Assembly: GCF_001509835.1 (NCBI RefSeq)
Contig: NZ_JXTJ01000011.1
Span: forward strand, 1-64,000
Direction of reading: 5' to 3'
Origin: Allobosea sp. WAO
GTDB lineage: Bacteria; Pseudomonadota; Alphaproteobacteria; Rhizobiales; Beijerinckiaceae
DNA length: 64,000 bases
Shown: positions 18,335-27,900 of the stretch, in pieces
How the letters are laid out: each line of letters opens with the position of its first letter
Position numbering within the stretch: position 1 is the first letter of the stretch
Notes under the pieces: generated by a model
The model's database searches: none
Told to the model about the DNA's origin: nothing
Seen by the model: the letters and a program-made list of their open reading frames with translations, nothing else
Position numbers and translations under genes: made by a program

Positions 18335-18794
18335 GATGTCGTCGAAAAAGTCGGCGTTGGAGGGTTCGTAAAGTCTTGTTTCAGTCGTCCTTGGGCGGAG
18401 GGCGACGTGATGATGGGCGAGCGGCAGGTGGCGCAGGATGCGCTGTTCTACGAGCTGCCAGGAGCGTCACGTGCCGGCCGATCATTGGGTGCGCGGGATC
18501 GATCGGTTTATCGATCTCTCGGATATCCGCGCGCAGCTGCGTCACTTCTACAGAAGGTCGAAATGCTCTTCGCTCACCTGAAGCGCATCCTCCGGCTCGA
18601 CCGTCTGCGACTGCGCGGACCAAACGAAGCCCGAGACGAGTTTCACCTCGCCGCAGCAGCCCAGAGCCTCAGGAAACTCGCCAAGCTACTGCCGAACGGG
18701 CCGCAGGTCCGGCCAGCATGAGAGCGCGAGGCTGGATCGGCCAAATCCACCACCCAACAGCGCCGCTCTACGGATCGACTTTTTCAACGACATC
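18335..18794 (+). mobile_element. Internally deleted IS1182-type element with terminal inverted repeats
   Basis: The element is bounded by GATGTCGTCGAAAAAGTCG (18335-18353) and its inverted copy CGACTTTTTCAACGACATC (18776-18794), which match at 18 of 19 positions. Both ends are flanked by CGCC, a possible 4-base target duplication. Inside are the first and last pieces of an IS1182-type transposase joined by a deletion, so the 460-base element cannot move by itself. It marks the left edge of the accessory island; a second remnant lies at 28657-29040. Confidence 0.75.
18407..18721 (+). pseudogene. Remnant of IS1182-type transposase
   Basis: The reading frame begins with MMMGERQVAQDALFYEL, the usual start of this transposase family, and continues through short frameshifted pieces (DRFIDLSDIRAQLRHFY in another frame). 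It then jumps to the family's C-terminal part (KVEMLFAHLKRILRLDRL and LRKLAKLLP). The catalytic core in the middle, several hundred residues, is missing. No function remains. Confidence 0.8.
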
Positions 18795-18910
18795 CGCCAC
18801 GAGCTGCCATTGGCGCTTCGCCCGAAAGCGGACCCTAGCGGCTTTCGGCGCAATATCGCGTCCCCACCAAAAACCGCCACTGCCGAAAGATCAGGGCGAA
18901 TTCTCCCTGT

Positions 18911-18950
18911 AAGGTTCATGTCAGCAGGCGCGACCTATCCTCGTTTCATC
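18911..18950. promoter_or_regulatory. Candidate LytTR-type half-sites upstream of the peptide gene
   Basis: GTTCAT (18914-18919) and TCGTTTCATC (18941-18950) lie 43-79 bases before the peptide start. The same two words occur upstream of the LytTR kinase gene and the autotransporter at 21628-21658, where they form a 21-base-period direct repeat. Here the period is 30 bases. This hints that the LytTR regulator controls the peptide, but the evidence is only the shared words. Confidence 0.35.
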
Positions 18951-18992
18951 AGGAAGCGGACGGCTTCCCGGCACCTAACGAAGGAGATTGTC

Positions 18993-19259
18993 ATGACCAA
19001 CGGTTTCAGCATCGCCACCTCCCAGGTCTCCGAGCGCGGCGCGCCGCTGAGCGACGACGTCCTCGACGCCGTCAGCGGCGGCGGGCTGATCACGGGCGCT
19101 GTCGATCTCGTCGCTTCAGGGGTGAAGACGGGCATCCACTACGCGGCGAAAGGGGTCGGGATGTTCATGGACGCCGATCAGGTCGGTGGCCGCTCCATGC
19201 ACAACTTCCAGGACAGCGTTCCCGCCTTCGTCGACAAGATCGTCGACAAGATCATCTGA
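18993..19259 (+). CDS. Small double-glycine-leader peptide (bacteriocin- or signal-like)
   Basis: An 88-residue peptide with a strong AAGGAG site six bases before ATG 18993. Residues 1-30 look like a double-glycine leader: LSDDVLDAVSGGG at 19-31 has the hydrophobic spacing and Gly-Gly end of leaders cut by C39 peptidase-exporters. The predicted mature part (about 58 residues) begins GLITGAVDLVASG, contains GVKTGIHYAAKGVG and ends with an amphipathic VDKIVDKII. A hairpin terminator follows. The gene is between an IS remnant and a LytTR two-component system. No exporter with a C39 domain is in the window. It could be a bacteriocin, a pheromone or an exported surface factor. Confidence 0.65.
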   Translation: MTNGFSIATSQVSERGAPLSDDVLDAVSGGGLITGAVDLVASGVKTGIHYAAKGVGMFMDADQVGGRSMHNFQDSVPAFVDKIVDKII

Positions 19260-19302
19260 GGCCGCTCTCGAGGCCTCGCTCTGAACGGTCGCCTGCAACG
19301 AT

Positions 19303-19337
19303 GAATGGCCCCGCGGCGCGAGCCAGCGGGGCCATTC
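19303..19337. terminator. Strong hairpin after the peptide gene
   Basis: Perfect 12-base arms GAATGGCCCCGC (19303-19314) and GCGGGGCCATTC (19326-19337) with an 11-base loop lie 44 bases after the peptide stop. No long T-run follows, but the stem is very stable. A smaller dyad, GAGGCC/GGCCTC at 19258-19277, overlaps the stop codon. Confidence 0.6.
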
Positions 19338-19675
19338 GCACACGGGGGTGCTCAAGCGTGCTGCCTCGCTTGCTCCAGCGCCCCTCGCATCTGAAATCGG
19401 ACGCCGCCCTCAGTGCGTGCATCTCCCCAAGTCTGCGCTTTTCAATCTGCGCGATACATCTGACCTTCGTCATGCGCCGCTAGCGGCCGTTGGCGGGGCG
19501 TCCGATACTAGGCATCCAACGCCAGCCGGCTGGATAGGACGACAAGGCCATTCGCGGCTGCGCGGCGTCAACGCCAAGGGACGTACGGCACTTCTCAGCG
19601 AGATATTGGGTCTCGACAGTGAGTTCGTGGATCGCTGCATCCAAGGCGGTGCCGCAACGCCAAGCCATGCCCAGG
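19338..19675. other. Noncoding stretch between peptide gene and LytTR regulator
   Basis: I see no supported gene, repeat or RNA here. A plus-strand open frame crosses it, but it has no ribosome binding site or recognisable domain and overlaps the LytTR gene, so it is treated as chance. The regulator gene ends at 19676, meaning this holds its 3' flank. Confidence 0.4.
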
Positions 19676-20461
19676 CTAGGCGCTGAGCATCCGGTGGCTG
19701 TCGATGCCCTGCCTCAGCCGACGGGCTGCGATCCGGCCGAGTGGGACCGGCCCGATGTCTCCGCCAAGCGATAGGCTGCAGCGCCCGGCCTCCTGCCATT
19801 CCACCTGCTCCAATTGGTCGAGGTTGACGATCAGGGAGCGGCTGATGCGAACGAAGGGCGGGGAAGGCAGCTGAGCCTCGAAATGCCGCAGCAGCCGGCA
19901 CACGAGATAATCGCGTGCGCCTTTCAGGAAGACGCGGGTGAAATCGGCCTCGGCGACCAGCATGGCCACCGTGCCGAGCGGCGCGATCACCGATCGGCCG
20001 CCTATGCGCAGGTGGATGCGCTGCTGGAGATCGCCATGCCCGGGATCGATGTTCAGCTCGGCATTGGCCTGCGGCTCCGCTCCGGGCGCTGCCGCGCGGA
20101 TCCTGTCCTGCCGCCGCCGGCGCAATCGCTCGACCGCCACGGCCAGCCGCTCCGGGACGACTGGCTTCAGGAGAAAGTCGACGGCTGAAACGTCGAACGC
20201 CTTCACCGCGTAGAGATCGTGCGCGGTGATGAAGACGATCGCCGGCACGGGCATCAGCTGCGCGATCAGGTCGAAGCCGCGGCCGTCCGCCAGTTCGACA
20301 TCCAGGAAAATCGCCTCCGGGTGCAGCGCGCAGGCCAGCGCCTGCGCCTCCGCCACGGTGCCGGCCTCGGCCACAACCTCGATATCCGCATGCGCCTGCA
20401 GCAACCGCCGCAGGCCGCGCCGAGCCGGCGGCTCGTCATCCACCAGCATCACGCGAAGCAT
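19676..20461 (-). CDS. LytTR-family response regulator
   Basis: A 261-residue response regulator. The receiver domain covers residues 1-118 with acidic pocket Asp8-Asp9-Glu10, phosphoacceptor Asp54 (FLDVELADG), Thr in FITAHD and Lys in LLKPV. A linker leads to a LytTR DNA-binding domain at about 150-255, which includes FVRISRSLIVNLDQLEQVEW. LytTR proteins bind pairs of roughly 9-base direct repeats. Its start overlaps the kinase stop by 13 bases, so the two are a coupled pair. LytTR systems often control surface proteins, bacteriocins or competence. Confidence 0.92.
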   Translation of the reverse strand: MLRVMLVDDEPPARRGLRRLLQAHADIEVVAEAGTVAEAQALACALHPEAIFLDVELADGRGFDLIAQLMPVPAIVFITAHDLYAVKAFDVSAVDFLLKPVVPERLAVAVERLRRRRQDRIRAAAPGAEPQANAELNIDPGHGDLQQRIHLRIGGRSVIAPLGTVAMLVAEADFTRVFLKGARDYLVCRLLRHFEAQLPSPPFVRISRSLIVNLDQLEQVEWQEAGRCSLSLGGDIGPVPLGRIAARRLRQGIDSHRMLSA

Positions 20462-21564
20462 GCGTCTCCCCTCAGCAGCAGCCGCGCCACCACGGCGTCG
20501 CCGTCCTGGACCAGGGACAAGGCGTGTCGTGACGGATAGTGAAGTTCCAGCCGCCGCCGGGTGTTGGCCAGCCCCACCGCCGGCCGGTCGCCGGCGCGTG
20601 GGATCAGCCAGCCGGGATTGACGACCTCGATCAGCACTGCGTCCTCGTCTGCCCGCCGGGCGGTCACGCGGATATCGAGCGTCGCAACCGATGAGCGCAG
20701 TCCGTGCTTCACCGCATTCTCCACCAGCCCCTGCACGACCAGATGAGGCACGGGAACCGCCCGCACCGCCGGATCCATCTCCACCGAACAGCGCAGCCGG
20801 CCCTCGAAGCGCAGCTCCTGAATGCGGACGAAGGCGCGCACGGCCTCGATCTCGTCGCTCAAGGGGCAGACCGGCCGAGTCTGCTGGTCCAGCGAATAGC
20901 GCAGATAGGCAGCGATGCGGTGGGTCATCTCCAGGGCGGATTCAGGATTCTCCGGAATCTCGGCCGCCACGGTGTTGAGTGCGTTGAACAGGAAGTGGGG
21001 GTCCAGCTGGAGGCGTAGCCGCTGCAATTCAGCGCGTGTCGCCACCGCCTGTGCTTCGCTGCGCTGCATCCTTTCAGAACGAGCGTCGACATCCGCCTGT
21101 ATCCAGAAATAGGCCAGCGACCAGCCGAGGAAGACCGCGGTGTAGAAGACCGCTGGCACGGCGTCGTTGGCCGCGATATTCCCGTCCGGAATGCTGGGAA
21201 ACAAGCCATCCTTCAGCGCATTCGCGATCACCATCTGCAACAGCCCACCGGAGACCGAGCAGGCCAGCGCCCAGGCCGCGACGACTGCCCTGCGATCGCC
21301 GGTCCGCTCCAGGTAGAACTTGTACGCCGCGGCCGTCAGGACAAAGCCAATGGGTTCGAGCACCAGGGTCAGCGTCACGGCCAGTGCGACATCGCTGAAG
21401 GCAGCGAGCCGCGAGGCCAGGCCGAAGAACGCGATGAAGATCCAGGCCGTCAGGTTGGCGCGCCAGAAGGATACCGGGGGCGTGGAACCGCCGTCCGCAG
21501 CTTCATCGCCGGCCGAGATGGCGTGGGGCTGAGCCAGCGTACGGATCTCTGCGGGACGATTCAT
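20449..21564 (-). CDS. Membrane sensor histidine kinase, LytS/AlgZ type
   Basis: A 371-residue kinase of the His_kinase (LytS/YpdA/AlgZ) class. It has about four hydrophobic segments between residues 36 and 156, and the phosphoacceptor His190 lies in LQLDPHFLFNALNTV. A C-terminal ATPase domain contains the N-box VENAVKHGL and a GLANTRRRL G-box. The start ATG 21564 follows GGAATGGG; the frame is open further upstream. It is encoded directly before the LytTR regulator. The membrane part could sense a peptide or lipid signal; the double-glycine peptide nearby is a candidate, but this is unproven. Confidence 0.9.
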   Translation of the reverse strand: MNRPAEIRTLAQPHAISAGDEAADGGSTPPVSFWRANLTAWIFIAFFGLASRLAAFSDVALAVTLTLVLEPIGFVLTAAAYKFYLERTGDRRAVVAAWALACSVSGGLLQMVIANALKDGLFPSIPDGNIAANDAVPAVFYTAVFLGWSLAYFWIQADVDARSERMQRSEAQAVATRAELQRLRLQLDPHFLFNALNTVAAEIPENPESALEMTHRIAAYLRYSLDQQTRPVCPLSDEIEAVRAFVRIQELRFEGRLRCSVEMDPAVRAVPVPHLVVQGLVENAVKHGLRSSVATLDIRVTARRADEDAVLIEVVNPGWLIPRAGDRPAVGLANTRRRLELHYPSRHALSLVQDGDAVVARLLLRGDACFA

Positions 21565-21627
21565 CCAATCCCATTCCTTGCCGCCCGCGGCCTGCCACGA
21601 TGCGGCGGCCACTCAGCCGTGGAAATG

Positions 21628-21657
21628 CCAGTTCATCGGCTGGATCGGTCGTTTCAT
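21628..21657. promoter_or_regulatory. Candidate LytTR binding site (direct repeat, 12-base spacer)
   Basis: CCAGTTCAT (21628-21636) and TCGTTTCAT (21649-21657) are direct 9-base half-sites separated by 12 bases. This matches the 21-base period known for LytTR proteins such as AgrA. The site is 64 bases upstream of the kinase gene and 320 bases upstream of the autotransporter in the 414-base divergent gap. The rest of that gap shows only a short GGCGCC-centred hairpin near 21858. Confidence 0.5.
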
Positions 21658-21978
21658 CGAATCGGACAAGCGCGGCTCGGCGCAACGATATTAGGATTCT
21701 GGCCGAGCGGTTAATGTTTCGTGTCCGTCCGAAGGCCGGGTAGCAGCTTCCCACCGATGCACGCGACCGGCGTTTCCGCCGCGCCTTAGGGAAACCGCGG
21801 GGCCGTGGCGGGAAGTCCGGTGTGTTGCGTCGAGGAGCTGCGAGCATCCTGCCAAGGCGCCGCCTTGTCGCATGGGGACGATTTCCGATGGGACGGATGG
21901 TGCCGGGCGCCGAGCCGCCAAGGATAGCTAGGATACAGCGGGCGCGCGTAAACCGAATGCTCATGGAGGAGTGACTGG

Positions 21979-24900
21979 ATGAGGCGCTTCGTCGGGCCAA
22001 TGGCCCTTTCCGTGATTGCCGCCTGGCAACCCACGAGCGCGTTTGCCCAGACCATGTACACGGCCCCTGTCGCGCTCGACCCCACGGCTGCCGTGGGCGG
22101 CCAGAGTACCTTTACGATCTCGAGCCTTCCTCCTGGCGACTGGTTCGCGGCTGGCTTCTATCAGGACTATGTGAACGGGACGGCGCTGGACCTGACGACA
22201 TCCAATGCGTCGGTGGCAGTCAACCTGAATGGCCTGTCCAGCATTGTTGTGCCTATGCAGGCGATTTACCAGCTCAGCTCCAACACTTATGCGGGTAGCC
22301 AGCCTGGCCGGATCTCTACGAGCATCAGCAACAGCACCATAGGAGTCACCTTTGAGCCGTCGGCGATGCTGACCGGCAACTATTCGGTGACCGGCGTCAA
22401 CCTGGAAACGAGCGGTAGCAACGGCGCAACCTCATCGGCTGGCGCGGCCGCTGGCGGCATAGGTTTCAATCTCAGCAACAGCACGATCACGGTCAATGCA
22501 ACCGTTGCCGGGCAAGGCGCTGTCGTAGGCGTTTTGTCGCAAGGCGGCGCCGGAGGGACCGGTCAGGAGAAATCAGCCGGCGGCCATGGCGGCACAGCGG
22601 GAGTGATCACCGGGGCCGTATCCGACGTGACCCTCTACGGCACCGGCCAGGGCGTCGGGGGCCTCGTCGTCAGCCAGATCGGCGGCGCCGGTGGAAATGG
22701 CCTGGCCAACGAGCAGTTCAGCAGCGGCGGCGCCGGCGCCGATGCCTCGGGCATGTATATTCTGTTCAGCAGCTCCGGCCGGGGCAGCTCGATCATGACG
22801 TCGGGCGACAGCGCGCCGGGCATCGCGATGCTGGCGCGCGGGGGAAATGGCGGCATCGGTTCCGACCACGATGGCGAGCTTTCCATCAACGAGACGGGGA
22901 GTTACGGCGGCAACGGTGGCTCCGTTCTGTCGATCGCCGATCCCACTGGGGCCTCCAACAGCATTTCATTTCGGAGCTGCACGCCGAATCTGAGTTGCAC
23001 CGGGCCCCTGTCGGTCTCCACGAGCGGACAGAATGCCTATGGCATCCACCTGGCCGCCACGGCCGGGAATGGCGGGAACAGCGGCAATATCTCCGCGATG
23101 GGCGGCCTCTCGCCCGGCATTCCCGGGGTCGGAGGAACGACAGGCTCCGTCTCACTCGAACTGTTTCCGAATGCGACGATCAAGACGACTGGAAATGGCG
23201 CGAGTGCAATCCTGGCGCAGGCCCAGGGCGGCAATGGCGGTACGAGCGGCGGGGTCTACCAGGACAGTGGCAACGCCAGCACGGCGCCGGGCGGCCAGGG
23301 CGGCACCGGCGGCAATGTCTGGATCTACCTCCACGACCAGGTCAGCCTGAGCACGACGGGTGCATCGGCCGACGGCGTCACGGCTCGCAGCGTCGGCGGT
23401 CTCGGCGGTTCGGTTGGGGAGGCCGCCGGCGGTATCGGCGTCGCCAACGGCGCGAACGGCGGCAATGGCGGCGGGGCCATCGGCATCAACATCACGACCG
23501 CCGCGACGATCCGCACGGCAGGCTCGACCTCCCGCGGCATTCTCGCCCAGGTGATTTCGGGCATGGGCGGCAATGGCGGCGACACCGGCGCGCTTTTCTC
23601 CAGCCAGTCCGGCGGACCGGGGGTAAGCGGCTCCGTCGGCGAGATCCAGCTCACCAACAGCGGCGCGATCACCACCACCGGCTCTTATTCCCAAGGCATA
23701 CTCGCCCAGTCGATTTCCGGCGGAGGCGGCGCCGGCGGCAGCGCGACCGGCAGCCTGTTCTATGACCAGGGCGGCGGCGGCGCCGAGAACAGCAACGCTG
23801 GCGTCATCCTCCTTACGAACAGCGGTTCGATCACCACCTCGGGCGAAGCCGCCATGGCTATCGTCGGCCAGTCGGTCGGCGGCGGCGGTGGCATGGGTGG
23901 AACCGCCGGTGGCGTCTTCTATTCCTCCGCCGGACAGGGCGGCATGGGCGGGGCCGGTGGAAACGTCACCTTCACCCTGTCCGGCACGCTCGCGACACAT
24001 GGCTTACTGGCGCACGGGGCGGTTGCCCAGTCGATTGGCGGCGGCGGCGGCGCTGGCGGCAACAGCTATTCGAATTCCGCCTCCGTAGCCTACAGCGTCG
24101 GCGGAGCGGGCGGCTCTGGCGGCGTGGGCGGAGCCGTGGCGCTCAATGCCACGGACTTCTCCGCCACAACGGGCGGGGCCGGCGCCATTGGCCTTGTCGC
24201 TCAATCGGTGGGCGGCGGTGGCGGCTCCGGAGGCGCAGGCTACGCAACGAGCGTCGGCGCTGCCTTCAGTGCGGCCGCCAGCCTCGGCGGCTCCGGAGGT
24301 TCAGGCGGCGCCGGTGGTTCCGCATCGGTGACGCTCACCAGTTCCAGCGTCAAAACCGGTGTGGGCGGCAACGCGTTCGATGCCCATGGCGTCGTGGTTC
24401 AGTCGATCGGCGGCGGCGGCGGCAATGGCGGCGGCGCCTCCGCCAATGCCGTGGCGACCTCCATGCCGATTCCCGCGGAAGCTGGTCCCTCATCATCGTT
24501 CACGATCACGGCCGCCTACGCTGTCGGCGGCTCCGGCGGCAATGGCGGCAGCGCTTCGAACGCGTCGCTGGCGATCAACGGCTCGACCATTGGCACGCTG
24601 GGTGACGGCGCCCATGGCGCGGTCGTTCAGTCGATCGGCGGTGGCGGCGGCAATGGCGGCGATAGCTCGGCGATGACCGCGTCCTTCGGCTACGGGTTTA
24701 CGCAGATCCTGCCCGACGACACCATCAGCTCTCAGTCGGTTTCAGCGACGCTGGCAGTCGGAGGGGCATGCACCAGCGGTTCATCATGCAGCGGAGGAAA
24801 TGGTGCGTCCGCGCAATTCACACTTGGGCGAGGCAACGGCTTGCCGGCGCCCGTCATCACGACCGCAGGCCATCTCGCTGCCGGCGTCGTAGTCCAGTCT

Positions 24901-27900
24901 GTCGGCGGTGGTGGCGGCAATGCCGGTGTCGGTAACGCCAGAACCAATTCCTACGGGATAGACAGCACCTACAGTCTGACCATGAACATCGGCGCCCAGG
25001 GAGGCTCTGGTGGCAATGGCGGCAGTGCAAGCGCCTCGACGACTTCGAGCGGCTCCATCAGCACCTCGGGGGAAAGTGCCCCAGGCCTCGTCGTACAATC
25101 GATCGGCGGCGGCGGTGGCATCGGCTCGGGCGGCTCGGGCAGCGTCGAAGGGCTTCTCAATTGGGCCCAGAGCGTCATTGATGGCGGCGGCTCGGAGCCG
25201 CCGTCCATCAAGCTCAATCCCAATGTCAATGTAGGCGCCAAGAACGGCAGCGGAGGCTCTGCCGGGTCGGCCAATGTTTCTCAGTACGCCGCTATCACGA
25301 CCCGTGGGAATGATGCGCCCGGCACCGTCGCTCAGTCGATTGGCGGTGGCGGCGGCATCGGCGGCTCGGCCGGAACGCCGACGAGTGTCTATCTGTCCCC
25401 GCCGACGAGCAGCGCTTGGAACGGTGTCCCCTCCGTCGACGTCAATCTTCGGCTGAATGTCGGCGGCAACGCCATCTCGGGTGGCAACGCCGGAACGGTG
25501 ACGGTGACGCATGGCGGCACCACTGCGACTTCAGGTGATTATTCGCACGGTGTGCTCGCCCAGAGCATCGGCGGCGGCGGCGGCCGCGGCGCCGTCGCCT
25601 ATGTCAATAACCAGTCCCAGAACGCGATGGCGGGCCTCGTCACATCCATGATCGGGGCGAAGGTTCTCGTCGGCGGACAGAGCGCCGCCGGCAGCGAGCG
25701 GTTCGGCGGAGCCGTGACGGTTCGACTGGACGGCGGCAGGATCAGCACGGGGGCGGCGACCGGCGCCCAGCCGGCATCCGGCTTTCAATCCTATGGCATC
25801 CTCGCCCAGAGCATCTCTGGCGGCGGCGGCACCGGCGTCGATGCATCGTTCGATCCCAATGGCGAGTATGCACTGGGTGGCAACGACCTCGGAACGGTCA
25901 GGGAGGACGGTAACGGGTTCCTCGTCAGGATCGAAACCTCCGGTGTACCTACATCGATCACGACCACCGGCCAGGCGGGCCACGGCGTCGTCGCACAATC
26001 GATCGGCGCAGGCGGCGGCATCATCGGCATCGGTTCCAGCGCCAATCCCGGTCACTACAGCGGAACAATGCAGATCGATCTCGGCGGCGCTGGTTCATAT
26101 GGCGATGGCGGCCCGGTCAATCTGTCCCCCCCGGACGTCACGACTTCAGGTGCCGGCGCGTTCGGCGTCCTGGCCCAGAGCATCGGCGGCGGTGGTGGCA
26201 TCGTCGAGACCAGTTCAAGCGGCGCAATCACGCTAGCAAAAATCGGAACTCTCACTGGCGGCGGAGACGGCGGAGCGGTGTCGGTCTTCCCCCGCAGCAT
26301 CGCGACCAGTGGCGTCGGCAGTCATGGCATCGTCGCGCAATCCATTGGCGGCGGCGGCGGCCTGTTCAGCAACTATGGCACTGGCCAGACGCCGGCGCTC
26401 ACCACGACCATGCCCGTTCCCGGCAGCTTGTTCAGCTACGGCAATGGGGGCCCGGTAACCGTCGCGACATCGACGGATGTCGTCGTCACCGGCGCTGGCG
26501 CGTTCGGCATTCTGGCGCAGAGCATCGGTGGCGGCGGTGGCCTCGTTGCTGCGAGCGGTTTGGTCTATGCGGGGTCCACCAGCGGCTCGAACGCCCCCTA
26601 TCTTGGCGGCACGGTCACCATCACGGCCCAGGGATCGGTGACGGCCTCGGGGGACAATGGAATCGGCATATTCGCCCAGAGCGACGGACCCGGCGGTGGC
26701 GGCGACATTTCCATCACGCTGGGCGCCAACACGCCCGGCGTTGTACCGGGCGGATTCGTATCCGGTGGCAGCGGGGCGCAGGGCGCAGGCATCGTGCTTG
26801 CGGGCGGCCGCAACAATCTGGTCACGGTCGGGCAGGGTTCCTGGGTATGGGCCGCGTCGGGTACCGCGATCCGGCAAGTCGGCTCCCGCCCTGTCAACGT
26901 CGCCAATTACGGCACGGTCTATGGCAACACCTGGCTCAATGGCGGCAGTTTCACGAGCGGCTATCAGGTTGGCGGCAGTCCGTCTCCCGCAACGGCCGGC
27001 ACGCTGACAAACTTCGCCGTGATCGCTCCGATGCCGGGCCAGCGTTCGACTATCGACGGTCATTTCATTCAGATGGCGAGCGGGCGCATCGCGCCACATC
27101 TCGACTACAGCAATCTGCGCAGCGGCAGCCACATCGTCACCGGTAATGCAAACCTCGCCGGCAGCATTCAGCCGACGCTCGCAACGGCGATGCCGAATAT
27201 CTTCCTGCCAGCATTCCAGGTGAACGGCACTGTCACCGGCGCGCTCACTGCACCCGACAGTCCCTTGTTTTCCTACACGCTGCGGGAAACGGCGCAGAAA
27301 TACGACATCGCCATCACGGGGGCTCATTTCAACGTACCGCGGTTTGGGCTGACTGCGCATCAGGCCGGCCTCGCGAACGCCCTGCAGAACATGTTCTTTC
27401 AGGGAAAGCCACAGCTCGGAACATTTTACGCCGGTCTCGACAACGTAGCTGGCCAGGGGGCGGCACCCTATCGCAGTGCACTTGCGAACCTGGCGCCACG
27501 AAGCGCCATGACGCTGTTCGCGCACGCCTCCGCCAACGCCACGCGCATCGCCGACGCCTCGATGAGCTGCCCGAAATTTGGCGCCGCCGGCGTCGGCGTC
27601 GGCGCGCACGCCTTTCTCACCGAAGGGGAGTGCGCCTATGTGACGACGCGAGGACAGCGGGCGACGCTCAGCGGCGATCAGGACCGAGGTCGGGCGACCC
27701 TTGATTCCGCCGCGTGGCAGATCGGCGGCCAGGGCAAGATCGGCGAAGGCCTGCTGCTCGGCGGCTCGCTGGCCTATCAGGCGGACTGGTTCAGCGGACG
27801 CGACGGCGTATCGGCGCAGGGGGCGAGCCTGCAGGCCGCAGTGACCCTGAAGTACCAGACCGGGCCATGGTTGCTGACCGGCGCGCTGTTCGGCAGCTTC

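Noticed and set aside
19348..19686. Plus-strand frame of 112 codons after the peptide gene
   Set aside because: No ribosome site, no domain and overlap with the LytTR gene; treated as chance.
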